Shown here piece after piece: positions 1-9,640 of a stretch of 64,000 nucleotides of DNA. The DNA comes from Parelaphostrongylus tenuis (lineage: Eukaryota; Nematoda; Chromadorea; Rhabditida; Metastrongylidae). The DNA is taken from contig JAHQIW010001904.1 in the NCBI GenBank assembly GCA_019055375.1, positions 62,001-126,000 on the forward strand. The letters are read 5' to 3'. Position 1 is the stretch's first letter. Each line of letters begins with the position of its first letter. The notes below the pieces were generated by a model that ran no database searches, was not told the origin of the DNA, and worked only from the letters and a program-made list of their open reading frames with translations. A program made the position numbers and the translations under genes.

Positions 1-241
1 ACGCGCTTCAACGACAACCGATGGAAGAGAGTCGTTATCGACTGGATTTCTCAGGATATCGAGAGCATTACTGGAAGACAATCCACCCGTTAGTCCGATT
101 TCTTCACGAAAGCTCTAAAAGAAAGATATGATACTCAGCAAATCTTTAGAGCAAGGAGGACCCACTGGGCTACTCTTGGACGCGATCGAGATAACTGGAC
201 GTGTTGCTGGTACCCGCTCGAGTCACTCGACGATCACCGGT
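1..241 (+). pseudogene. RTE-type LINE, C-terminal end of reverse transcriptase ORF (partial)
   Basis: The frame from base 2 gives a C-terminal tail with TRFNDNRWKR, then WISQDI, SITGRQSTR, SDFFTKALKERYD and RARRTHWATLGRDRD, ending at a stop near 240. This layout (RFNDNRW, a GR-P-TRW block, then ARRTHWATLARDRD) is what I know from the 3' end of nematode RTE-family LINE polyproteins, downstream of the reverse transcriptase. One in-frame stop sits inside the TRW block, so the copy is decayed. The upstream part lies outside the window. The frame ends just before an AT microsatellite, as expected at an RTE 3' tail. No function is expected; this is transposon remnant. Confidence 0.7.
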
Positions 242-257
242 ACGACAGGTGATAGAG

Positions 258-259
<2 letters not shown>

Positions 260-315
<56 letters not shown>
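260..315. repeat. (AT)n microsatellite at a LINE 3' end
   Basis: About 55 bases of uninterrupted AT dinucleotide follow the RTE C-terminal frame directly. RTE LINEs commonly end in simple repeats, so this probably marks the element's 3' terminus. Reading through the repeat makes spurious poly-Tyr/Ile frames, which are not genes. Confidence 0.95.
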
Positions 316-317
<2 letters not shown>

Positions 318-329
318 AATACCATCAGG

Positions 330-1140
330 GATTCCCTCTTTGAGGGGCTCCGCCCGATTATCCGCGTGGGGCACGTGACGCGTTCCTAGGTGGTGGATAG
401 GAGAACAAAACGAGAACCAAAATCGGCCGTGTGCTTCTCAAAAGCTCAGCTAAATTTAGGAGACCAGCTCCCTGCATTTGCAATGCCTATTTGGCTGAGT
501 TCTATTTCTACAAGTCAAATTGGCCAAAACGATGCAGTCAAGCGACTGGGAGGTACATGAGAGCCTGTTAGGAGTCGTTTTAAACAGATAAGCACGTCCC
601 TCTCCTCCGAGAGAGGGTGGCAGTCTGCTCGGGCAAACCCAGCAAACCGTTTAGAACCTAGTAAGCCATACGTTGAATACAAAAGAACATCTCTGTTTCA
701 AACTAGGCTGCCAAAATCGAAACGGACCAAAGTGACGATCTATACTTATAACGCAGAAACACTTGCATGCGAATCAGCTGTAGAATGTCTATTAATGCAA
801 ACAAAGAGGATCAGGCACGACGTCATTCACCTGGCTGAGACGAGAGGAGCCCATCCATTCCACGCTATTTATGACACCTGAGAAGGACTGTTTCTTGGCA
901 CATGCGATCGTAGACGTGTCAATAGCGTTGGCGGTTCTCGTCAAATCGAATTCAATCATGAATAACGATACGTTTCAGCAGTTAACAATCTGAATCGGAT
1001 GATTGGGTTCGAACCGATGCGAATCAATACTGGCTTTGACCAACTTCGTTGCTTGTGCGCCAACATCAAGCTATGACGAAGAAGAAGTCGAAGCATTCCA
1101 TATGGACCCCAAAAAGTCCTTCAGAGAAAACCATGCATTC
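330..1140 (+). pseudogene. RTE-type LINE, 5' leader and apurinic-endonuclease domain remnant
   Basis: A GC-rich leader (about 330-680) includes a CCTCTCCTC-GAGAGAGGG segment that recurs near 40350 ahead of a second copy. It is followed by frame-shifting fragments of an RTE endonuclease: TIYTYNAETLACESAVE near 738, RHDVIHLAETRGAHPFHA near 815, FLGTCDRRRVNSVGGS near 892, then FVACAPTSSYDEEEVEAFHM from about 1043. The order (TYNARTLASE, DVI-L-ETR, FLGTCDSRGVGGVGVL, FVAYAPTSSYEEEEVEAFYMDLE) is typical of these endonucleases. Stops and frame changes rule out a working enzyme. Homology breaks near 1140 where another repeat begins. It lies head-to-tail behind the RTE 3' end at 1-315. Confidence 0.75.
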
Positions 1141-1290
1141 GGTGATTATCTTTGCTTTAGTAAACACGAAATTGTTGATACACATTTATTTTGTACAAAG
1201 AGCACGATAGAGATCGTATCATTGACTAACCTTTCGGCAGTCTTGCCTTCCTCACAACCTGAAAGAGTCCAACTGACCTTCATCGAATTA
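1141..1290 (+). repeat. Dispersed repeat E, copy 1
   Basis: This stretch (GATTATCTTTG..., then CATTTCGGCAGTCTTGCCTTCCTC-like sequence and GAAAGAGTCC) matches 4375-4515 in the same orientation with moderate divergence. It interrupts the RTE endonuclease frame just where that domain should continue. On the reverse strand it carries GAGGAAGGCAAGACTGCCGAAA, a motif I associate with the ends of Penelope-like or related nematode elements. Its boundaries are estimated from the two-copy comparison. Confidence 0.6.
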
Positions 1291-1438
1291 GTCAAACACT
1301 TCCATATCTAAAGCTGAAAGAGTGAAAAAAACGTTTTAAACGATCTCGAAATGCAAAGTGATCAGCTAGATTAGACTCACCGTTTTGATGTTATGTTATC
1401 CACTATATATGTAGAACAGCAGCACTGAGTTACATGGA

Positions 1439-1816
1439 CTATCTGCGGTCTGTTATGGAAAAAATCAGGAGTGCCTCAAGGACTTTGCGCCCAGAGGTTT
1501 CACGTTCTTGCTTGAGGATATCTACTTTTACCTCAAAATAATCCCACTCATGTGCTTGTGACCTGTGCGTACCTATTGGGGTATTTGGCTTGGAATTATG
1601 TTTGTGGGCTAGGTATTTTTTTACACGGGCATAGAGTGGCCTATCCGTTTCGACAATGTAGTCGCCGCCGCCCGCCTTACAGGAGATTGAGTTAAGTGTA
1701 CCCTTGCTCATGTAGTCACTGTCTTGATCGTTAGGACAAATTATGCACTTTTTTGTTGTACACAGACGATCGTAAAAGCGTTCAATAATTCCAAAAAAAG
1801 AATGATTTAAGCTCAA
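1439..1816 (-). pseudogene. Penelope-like element, GIY-YIG endonuclease domain remnant
   Basis: An open frame of 125 codons carries, in order, a Cys pair (KKCIICPND), a short linker, GTLNSISCKAGGGDYIVETDRP, ARVKKYLAHKHNS, PIGTHRSQAHEWDYFEVKVD and a C-terminal RKVLEALLIF. This is the order seen in the C-terminal GIY-YIG nuclease of Penelope-like retroelements (C-x2-C linker, IxC...YIGET-RP, R-KEH, GxHR, LEA-WI). The second core motif reads YIVET instead of YIGET, so the nuclease is probably dead. The reverse transcriptase of the same element lies upstream on this strand (2450-3440), separated by the inserted inverted-repeat element at 1786-2100. Confidence 0.7.
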
Positions 1817-2100
1817 AAAAAGGGGTTGGTAAGCCCAGGGTCATACACCGGTGTTTCGGAGGTTCGTCCTCCTCATCAGTGACCCCCGCCCCACATTCAG
1901 CCCTGCATTGAAGCAAGGAGGGTGGCGTATGTGGTGATGGCACAGTGTACTATGACACTGTACCATCACCACCTCTCAGTCGATAGATTTTTGCTGTTAG
2001 ATCAAAACTATATCAAAAGATCGACTGTTTTTGAAACCCTCAAAAATTTTTTTGGGAGTTTCAAAAACAGTCGATCTTTTGATCGTAAAAGCGACCGAGT
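1786..2100 (+). repeat. Foldback repeat C, single-arm copy with terminal hairpin
   Basis: The sequence from TTCCAAAAAAAGAATG through the TTTCGGAGG, CCTCATCAGTGA, CCCTGCATT and GGTGGTGATGGCA blocks to GTCGATAGATTT is a diverged copy of each arm of the large palindrome at 9641-10222. At its 3' side sits a near-perfect hairpin (2015-2037 pairs with 2058-2080, 23 bp). It lies inside the Penelope-like remnant, between the GIY-YIG and reverse transcriptase parts. No protein is evident. Confidence 0.75.
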
Positions 2101-2449
2101 GCTAGCTGACGCTTAAGATTATTTGACAGTATCCCAATTATTGCAACCGAATCATCCAAGTCTGCACCTTTCAAACAAGGTCTAGTAGCTATACTTATGT
2201 CATTCGCAAAAAAAGCAGCACAAACGAGTCCATATTTTCACCGATTTGTTCGCTTACAAGCACGCGATTTCCTCTAAACTTATCCAGATAGGCTGTAATT
2301 TCATAGCCATTAGAAATGGCTGTTTATCGATCCAGTTCTACGGAATCCGCATTCTGCTCTCATCCACTACACACACAAGCAGTTATATGGAACATGTTTT
2401 TATAAGCGCCTTTTTTACATGTGAGGGGTGAGATAAGAGGTAATGAACC

Positions 2450-4161
2450 AAAACATTTTAGTCACTTGGCCTTCGTTAGCCGCTTTCAGATGGTTTCATT
2501 TGGACGTTAAGAAGGGGGAGTCAATTTTCCTTTGGTGTCTCACGGGTGAATCTTATGTACTCTGATTGCTCGTTCAACAATTCAAAACATCAGTCCATCT
2601 CTTCTTGTGTGGAACAAATAACAAAGCGATTATCAATGTATCTACAGTAGAGTATTGGCTCAAGAATAATTACTGGGACTTCCACTTTAGACATGAAAGC
2701 AATAGGAAGTCGCTGAAACGTTGCCAACCCTCTCATTTGTGCGAAATAGTTTTCGGACCGCCTAAAAAACGGGAAGTTTAGGCACCTCTTTAGGAACACC
2801 ATCAGCTGTTGATTCGGCAAGCCGTAAATGCTTATTGCTCCTTGGTGTTATATGAGGAGCTCGCGAAAGGGTTGTAATCCGGAGCCATTAAACACGTTCT
2901 TGTAAACAGCGTTAACGACGAAGGACTGCGTTAGGTACGAGCTGTTAGAACGTGCATTCCTCAGATAGTCTAAGAAAGTTTGAGTGGTTGTGAGATGGGT
3001 TGGGATGTGTCTTAACATCTGGAATATTATTAGAGCAAGAAACCATCCTATTCTATACGTAGGACCTTCTTCTGTGCAGGTGATGATGGATCCGACCTTA
3101 AATATTGATGGATTGTTAGATATAAGATCATCAGCGCGTTTACTTATCGGTCTCTATAAGCAAGTATAAGAGAGACACGTTGACATATGAATGCTTAGAT
3201 GAGAAATACGAGACGATTTTAAACCAGCCGCTTCTGCTACTCTGACCCACTCATCAGTTAACGTTTGGTATTGTTTTTCAATTCTTTCTCCCAAGGTGGT
3301 CAATAGAGGGTAATCCATCCTCGAAATTATTTTCGTATATCAATATTTCACTGATGACGAATCATCACAGACTTTCCACCCTTACCACTGACGGAAAGCC
3401 AAATGTTACTGGACTTTATCAGCTCCCAGATCCTCCTCATTTCACATTTTTGTGCTTCTGTGAGGTTGGGGCACAACTTTTCCCGCGATAGTGATCGAAG
3501 ATTCTGAAGGTTTCGTTCGCAAATGTCCGGAAAATTTAGACTGATTCATTGTTAGAGTCTTGCTGCCTATAAAATCGTTGAGAAATTGGTGGTAATGGTA
3601 ATGCCTCTGTTTGTTGTTGTTCACTCCTAGTGTGTTCTTCATCAGTAGCCTTTTACGGAGTCTGTCTTGACGCTCATGAAAACTGCATGCGACCCTACGC
3701 AAAAATACCTTAGAAATGGGCTGAGATGGTCAAAAGTTGGAACGCAATTGTAATACCTAGCGTACATTGTCGTAAAGAGCCATACTACCCAATCCGGAGA
3801 CCCCTAATATTTCTGGCACGTCATCTAACCTAGTTTGACTCTTAGGACTTTTGTTTACGGTGGTTGTCTTTTTATCTGAGGCTGATTTATGCGATTTAAT
3901 TAATAAGCTTTCGAATAAGGTTATATTGGCATTTGAGCTGATAGAATCAAAGATGAAAGTTGACTCACTTACGACTCGCTCCCAAAGGCGTTCCTCTAAG
4001 TATCGGCCACAGTGATATTCTTTCGACACACACTTCTTTAGCTGAACATACATTGTGTCTTGTTTGCAAAGAAGAATCAAAGCAAGGAAGATCAAAGAGA
4101 ATCTTGCAGTAGTCGCATCTTGAGGTCCTATATTTGGTGGCTGTCTTTTGTCAGACCGCAT
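2450..4161 (-). pseudogene. Penelope-like retroelement, N-terminal region and reverse transcriptase remnant
   Basis: Reading leftwards on the minus strand: an N-terminal region from 4161 (WERVVSESTFIFDS, later FHERQDRLRKRLL near 3685); LTTLGERIEKQYQTLTDEW near 3310; SKRADDLISNNPSIFKV and GWFLALIIFQM near 3130-3010; LDYLRNARSN and VVNAVYKNVFNGSGLQPFRE near 2970-2850; then IAFMSKVEVPVI and YCRYIDNRFVICSTQEEMD (2720-2590); and finally LLNEQSEYIRFTRE and a LLNVQ thumb motif below 2580. This is the order of a Penelope-type reverse transcriptase. The catalytic YIDD box reads YIDN, and many frameshifts and stops are present. The 3' part continues as HYLLSHPSHVKKA down to about 2400. The GIY-YIG part is at 1439-1816. 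No activity is expected. Confidence 0.72.
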
Positions 4162-4261
4162 AGTTCATAAAGTGGCTTTCGTTTGATAGCGTTCCGGGCG
4201 AGGTGATGTTTGATGCAGCGACGGAGGAAGTCAATCGCTTGTCTAGCTAAGACAATCTTTT

Positions 4262-4370
4262 GTTTTAGTGACAGGACTTTCTCAACTAGCTAGAAATATA
4301 TTGCTGGTACTTGTTGAAGAAATTCCCAAGAACGACTACCGATTAACCTTTCCACTGATTGTTAAATATT
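4262..4370 (+). other. Unrecognised exon-like segment
   Basis: After a good acceptor (TTTTGTTTTAG ending at 4261) an open frame runs as LSQLARNILLVLVEEIPKN then YRLTFPLIVKYC with coding-like composition. It stops where repeat E copy 2 begins (about 4371). I do not recognise the sequence. It may be an orphan exon or an ORF fragment of the neighbouring retroelement. Confidence 0.2.
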
Positions 4371-4515
4371 GCGTGATTATCTTTGGTTCAGCAAACACGA
4401 GGTTGTTTATTCACGCTCATTTTGTGCAATACAAAATGGTACAAAAGAGATCATATCGGTGGCTAACATTTCGGCAGTCTTGCCTTCCTCAGAGCCTGAA
4501 AGAGTCCTACTGACG
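4371..4515 (+). repeat. Dispersed repeat E, copy 2
   Basis: It matches 1141-1290 (GATTATCTTTG, AAACACGA, GGCAGTCTTGCCTTCCTC, GAAAGAGTCC, ACTGAC) in the same orientation. The flanks differ, so the two comparisons together estimate the element's ends. Confidence 0.6.
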
Positions 4516-4721
4516 TACACCACTTTAATACAACTGTATGGCTTTTTTTGAAAGAGCACAGTTAGATGGAGATCCGTTGCGTGTACAATCATAAAATAAC
4601 AATAAATCCATCCGCAGCTTTCGCATCATTAATATCACCTTGCCATTATCTTATTTATCAGTATCATGTTAGTATAGAATGAATTTCATTTGTGTGGCCT
4701 ACATTCACTGTTACTTACAAG

Positions 4722-4956
4722 GCTGGAAGAGATAAGCTCAGCTGCATCCGAAGCTTCATCATCAGCATCTATCACCCCGTCGAGGTTGTCAAAAAAGCTC
4801 AAGTAAGGTCTTATTACGTTAATGCTCAGAAAACTGAAGCCGTCTCAATGTGATACGATTTTAAATGATTTGGTCGTGAGGCTTTACAAATCTTATGGAA
4901 AAGTAGTAGACGCACAACTGAAGAAATTGGATCAGGGTGGAGCCAAAAGGGAACAT
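4722..4956 (+). other. Unrecognised two-part coding-like segment with a possible 27-nt intron
   Basis: After the acceptor CTTACAAG an open frame gives LEEISSAASEASSSASITPS and RLSKKLK and reaches 4802. A GTAAGG...TGCTCAG stretch of only 27 nt (4803-4829) follows, containing an in-frame TAA. Removing it keeps the phase (2+1) and continues as KLKPSQCDTILNDLVVRLYK and DAQLKKLDQGG to a consensus donor (CAT|GTGAGT at 4956/4957). I do not recognise the protein. Either this is a gene fragment with an exceptionally short intron, or a decayed frame with one stop. Confidence 0.25.
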
Positions 4957-4959
4957 GTG

Positions 4960-5379
4960 AGTTAAGCTATGTCGTTGTTATGGTGCTGACGATGGAGTAA
5001 AAGTTATAGGTCGCTAATAGACTTATTAGTCTAGTTAGCCTTTACTTAATTTCTTCGTCTCCGTTTTGATCACATTCACCTATCCTGCAACTGCCAGCGT
5101 GCAAGTTTGTATTATTCCATTGACCTACAGGCTTAATTAGTGGAGATATACTTTCGAAGCAATGAATTTTCAGACAGTCCGCTCTAAGAACGAAGGCGAA
5201 GCCTTTAACCTACTCCTTTACTGGGTTATGTTTGGATTTTTTGAGTTACTTGATTCAACTGCATATGTTTACTGTCAGCGTGATTTCTCGTGAAGGTAGC
5301 ATAATATAAACTTTATAGCTTTAAAGAGCAATTTTTAACCAGCACCACATGTCTGTGCGTTCTGAAAAATCTCTAAGCA
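4960..5379. other. No gene seen
   Basis: AT-rich sequence with only short scattered frames. I see no repeat family or RNA gene here. Confidence 0.5.
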
Positions 5380-5565
5380 GTCAGAGAAAGGGAAGAGTTA
5401 ACAGATGATGCACCTTTTTATAGAAAAATTCAAAGATACTGGTATGTTCAGACGGCATTTCTCGTACTTCTCTTTCTTCCTCAAACGCAAGGAGCGACAC
5501 TGATCTACGAAAAAGTCATCGATAAAATGGCAAGTGCAATAGAAGGAATTGCCAAGAAGAAATGA
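5380..5565 (+). other. Unrecognised terminal-exon-like segment with a hydrophobic stretch
   Basis: After TAAGCAG an open frame reads REREELTDDAPFYRKIQR, then a hydrophobic run WYVQTAFLVLLFLP, then TLIYEKVIDKMASAIEGIAK and a stop (5563-5565). There is no in-frame ATG ahead of the hydrophobic run, so it would have to be an internal or terminal exon. The composition is coding-like but no family is recognised and no partner exon was found. Confidence 0.2.
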
Positions 5566-6589
5566 CTGCTGATGATAAACTAATAATACTGCGGCGTGTT
5601 GTGAACATGATTCGAAGCATGCTAGTTCTCGACCCATAACAATAGTCGAAAGTATGAGTAAAGCACCTCTTCCAGAGTGAAATCGTCTTGTGCATACTCT
5701 GAGCATGACAGCATCTGATTTTCTATCTGAAAGTGTAGGTCAAATACAATGGAGATGATGCTTCCGCGTGAATCATTGAATCTGAATTCCTCCGGGTCTG
5801 GTTAACTGTAATTTCCCTGGAGCAATGATAACAGAAATGTGTTATGTCTGAGTACGACAATACTGTGCAATATGATTAATAGTGATCTATCATAGCATAA
5901 AAAACAAAGGAAAATTACACTAAATATTTATTTGGAAACCTTGATGATTTGTCCATTTTATTCGAGAAATAGTAAGATGGTCAGGCAAGAACACTTTCTA
6001 CTACAACCTGAAAATCGTGCGCTTATCTCTCAAATCGTCGTTACAAACACCCGACAACACTTTGTGGGTCGAAAAGTAACTAGTAACCTTGCGATCCGAC
6101 TCCTTATAAGACGATAAGGATTTTTACCGCAGTGATTTCGCAGTTGATTCACAGAATACAAGCCGAAATGTGGAATAGTTTGGAATGAGTCAATATCTGA
6201 TTGGATGTGACTGTAGTAGATAACTGATCCACATCCTTCACACTGCGGATATACACCTAGGTAATAGACCTTAATTATTGCAAGACGTTAACCATGAGAG
6301 GCAATGAATAATGTACAAGACTTGACTGTAATGAATGCTTACAAAATTGCTGTTAGGAAAAATAGCTCACTTTGCATATTTCGCTCATGGCATCTGTTGA
6401 TTCATGTGACCATATCCACAATCATGCAGTACGATTACAATTCTTCACATTTATCATATAGTAGTGTTATTCTACGAGAGGATCGCTAGCTTAGCTGATA
6501 AACAATTGCAGATTTAAATAGCAACTATGATAACAAGCAATGCCTATGTGACAGCAACAGCGAAACACCGACTGAAAGAAACGAAGTGG
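5566..6589. other. No gene seen
   Basis: Noncoding-looking AT-rich sequence. The open frames are short and biased by composition. No repeat shared with the rest of the window was recognised. Confidence 0.45.
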
Positions 6590-6730
6590 AACACATCATA
6601 CTCCACTTGAAAGGCACTACGACATCATTTCCTCTGCTTCTCTTAGTACGAGGCGAGGAATACTCTGAAACGGCCAAAACCGCCGAAACGTGCGTACATC
6701 ACTCAGATACATATCAAACCTCGTAAAAGG
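6590..6730 (+). repeat. Dispersed repeat G, copy 1
   Basis: The core (CGAGGAATACTCTGAAACGGCCAA..., CCGCCGAAACGT, CATATCAAACCTCG) resembles 61895-61975 (GGCGAGACTGCCGCAACAAACG, GACATACCAAACCTCGTG). The GAGGAAGGC-GACTGCCGAAACG core also appears on the reverse strand of repeat E, which suggests 3' ends of one retroelement lineage. Confidence 0.45.
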
Positions 6731-7475
6731 CTCAATAAAAGATTGCAAAATTAAAATATTTATTTCTAAGGTTTCGATCAGGTTAGAAGATGCTATGATT
6801 TCCCTATGACCAATTCAATATTGAACATTTGTAGCAGATCAAAGAATAATCTTCAAGAAATCCCTACTGTGATTGTGTTGCCAGCAGTGATTATAAAACT
6901 ATATTACCGAAATTGTTTAGTGAGCACACGTGACCCCTGCAAGAGGGAGATGCGACATCAACTCCCGCTTGGGGTTCGAAAGTTTTGCAGATCACTTAAC
7001 ATTCTTAGGTATATAGTAGTAACTTTACTATAAAATCGGTGAAATAATAGAATCCCTGCTGTTCGAATTTTCATTTACTGAGACTCCTCTGCTAAACTTT
7101 TGTTCAGTATATCTAGGAGGAATAGCTTCAAATGCTTATCTTAAATAATCCTTGTTTTCTTTGCATCAAATCATTCTCTTAATCTTTCTCTTTTTACCTT
7201 TATCTTCACTTCACTATTTCTGCTTTTTTACACTCATTTCACATTCGTTTTGCAGAGCCGTTTAGAATTTTGCCTTCAGTAGGTATTCAATCAGTCGTAC
7301 CGTTGAGTCTCATCAATTTTGCCCTCTCACTTATACGGCTTTCCATCTGCACGTCAACGACACATTCTAAATCAATCGATTCGCATTGTACGGACGCCGG
7401 AGCGAATTCTACAAGACAAATCACGATCTTACTCTCACTTATTTGTACTTGATAGTTACATGTGTGTCGTTATCA
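6731..7475. other. No gene seen
   Basis: AT-rich sequence with pyrimidine-rich runs near 7140-7260. No supported exon or repeat copy. Confidence 0.45.
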
Positions 7476-7479
7476 CAAT

Positions 7480-7680
7480 TTTACTTCATTAATCCGTCTT
7501 CACAGTGCTTACTTCACTGTGCGGATCCTAGTACTCCAACAAAGAATTCGTTGTTTCGTCTTCCTCTTGAATGTCGTAGAATACTGGTTGAGCGAGTTTT
7601 CTTGTGATCTCAAGGATAGCGTGGATGTTGTGGCGACAAGCATCATAACCACTCGGACACGGTGCCCCTCGTTATGATAA
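7480..7680 (+). repeat. Dispersed repeat D, copy 1
   Basis: It shares CAGTGCTTACTTCACTGTGCGGAT, a CTGGTTGAGCGAG segment, TTGTGATCTCAAGGATAGC and a CTCGG...GGTGCCCC end with copies at 18080-18360 (-), 34385-34680 (+), 37150-37385 (-, partial) and 41690-41900 (-). The short frames inside are byproducts of the repeat. It looks like a non-autonomous element of about 200-290 bp; the ends are approximate. Confidence 0.6.
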
Positions 7681-8018
7681 GCTAAATACTCCATTTCAAA
7701 AATTAGTTTAAATTGCAGTTGTTCATCTTTTTGACACTCTATTCTGATGAAAAACTTTTTGTCAATAATATCTCAAGATGAAACTAGAAACTTCAACCAG
7801 TTGTTGAAACATCAGCACGAACAACTGTGCGGCTTGTGCAAATAGTTCCTTCATAGGTTTTGCGGCGTTTCCGGTTATATCGTTGGCTTTACTTTGACGG
7901 ATTGCCACTATTATTACTTCAAATCAACTTTTCTTTGGTTTATGATCAAAACCGATCACCAGACAGAGTGACAATAGGGAAAACAAGGCTATAAGCGAAA
8001 GAACAAAAAAAAAAATCA
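7681..8018. other. No gene seen
   Basis: No supported feature. Short A-rich runs occur near 8008. Confidence 0.45.
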
Positions 8019-8019
8019 C

Positions 8020-8190
8020 GCCGTCGTGTAAATCATGATTTCTTGGATTTTACAGCGTTACAAAAGCGCGTTTTGAAGAGCCGTCACGCGCAACTGTAGC
8101 CCAGAGATTTAAGCTTTTGAATGATCACTAATACTGCTATGAAAATCCCCTGTTTAGCAGATGAGATCGGTTTCTCATTTGTCGCCGTCT
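8020..8190 (+). repeat. Dispersed repeat F, copy 1
   Basis: CACGCCGTCGTGTAAATCATGATTTC, then AGATTTAAGCTTTTGAATGATCACTAA and the following 40 bases match 62080-62215 (CACGCGGCCGATGTAAAACATGATTTT, AGATTTAAGCTTTCGAATAATCACTAA) in the same orientation. Function unknown; probably a non-autonomous transposon. Confidence 0.6.
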
Positions 8191-8293
8191 AACACATAAG
8201 TACCGACGGTTGTTTAGCGCATGACATCGTCATCTTTTCGAGAAGTTCCAGTAAGACGGAGACGACATTCAACAAACTCAATGTTTCCATAAA

Positions 8294-8670
8294 CCCAATG
8301 ATGTAAAGTGGTGTGCAGAAACGTTTGCGTTAGCCGGGATTTGAACCCAGATCTTACTCTTTCCGGGAGCATGTGCTAAACCATTGCACCACCGACGCTG
8401 GCTTTGCACTCCACTCTTTCTACGCTACAACGCGTTATCTGTCATAGATATCATCTGTCAGCAAAAGTCGGTTTAATGTCGATAATGATTGCCCGGCCAC
8501 ACCTTAGACGGTTGACTGTTGACAGATTACGCGTTAGAGCGTAGAGAGAGTGGGGTGCACTACCAGCGTCGGTGGTGCAACGGTTTAGCACATGCTCCAG
8601 GAAAGAGTAAGATCTGGGTTCAAATCCCGGCTGACGCAAACGTTTTTGCAAACCACTCTACATCACTGGG
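8294..8670. mobile_element. Foldback element with a tRNA-like sequence in each arm
   Basis: Two 151-bp arms (8294-8444 and 8520-8670) are near-perfect inverted copies separated by about 75 bp. Each arm holds a tRNA-like block: on the minus strand around 8325-8396 and on the plus strand around 8566-8638. Both have an A-box-like TGGTGCAAYGGTTTAGCA and a B box GGTTCAAATCC, followed by CCGGCT-ACGC closing a weak acceptor-like stem with GTCGG. tRNA-derived SINEs carry such boxes, but long inverted repeats suggest a foldback or MITE. It may be two SINE copies inserted head-to-head or a tRNA-bearing foldback; the equal arm lengths favour one unit. Frames on each strand (8451-8651, 8519-8707) are shadows. 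Confidence 0.8.
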
Positions 8671-9640
8671 ATCGTGGAAGCATCATAACACCGAAATAGG
8701 CGCTTAAATAGAATGATTTCAATGAGGTGTATAAATAGATTTGGCTATGCGTAAACAAGACGCAAACCCACTTGGAGAAGAAGCCATGGCGCGAAGGTGA
8801 ACAAATTGGACTGGATGGATTACAGCGATCACCTCGTGTGTGCGCTTTAGATGTTCAGTGAACATGGAGTACACATACAGAGCTATGATTTCTTTAGCAT
8901 ATGGTGACAGTGCAGTGAGATTAGCATAGCAGTTTAAAAAATGGGGTTATAATAGTGTTAACTTACTGCTGATTATCGCCACCTGATTGAGCCAAAATGC
9001 TATAGTGATTCTGCTAGAGTACCATCTAATAGTTCTAATTTTCTACATGAAATAAAACAGCAAAAAGTGTGATAAATATGGGGACGGTAGCCAACGAAAA
9101 AGGTAACGACTCATAATAACGCTTGGATGCATTTTGATCGAGGCGGTGTCCAACCGTGGCTTCTGAGTCCCCAGAATGTACACGTCGGCAAGCACAGTGA
9201 GTTTCTTGAATAATCTGACCTCTACAATAGATCGCGGAGGCCTACAGATGTATAAAATTAGCGCTGCTATTTTCCCAGCAGGTCCAGTACTATTTCACCG
9301 ATTCTGGTGTGTTGAATAGCTTGGTGAGCCTTGAGCACGGAGCTGAACCATCAACTATTGATTGATCGATTTCATGTGTGCGATAAGCTATCGCATGATT
9401 ACAAGGCCTTTAGGAAAAATAGATCTTTGGCACAAATCCGTTGTAGGAAAAGGTTTCCCAAAGGACCTTTTACGCTGCGTAAAGAAATTTCTTTGAATTG
9501 CTAGTAGCCATTCAAAAGCTCAAAAGCCCGAGGAATTCATGAATGTACTTGCTTCTCAAAAGCACCTTGCTACGCTGCAGCAATATCAAAAGACCAAAAT
9601 TAGTCCATAAGCTCGACTGTTTTCAAAACCTCGTAATAAA
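8671..9640. other. No gene seen
   Basis: No exon or repeat copy could be supported. Sequence resembling the inner arm of the next palindrome begins at about 9612. Confidence 0.4.

Noticed and set aside
5398..5706. 102-codon minus-strand frame
   Set aside because: The plus strand over the same bases has a more protein-like frame (5380-5565); the minus frame has no motif.
8318..8400. Functional tRNA gene on the minus strand
   Set aside because: It has an inverted twin in the same foldback element, and the anticodon arm cannot be formed convincingly.
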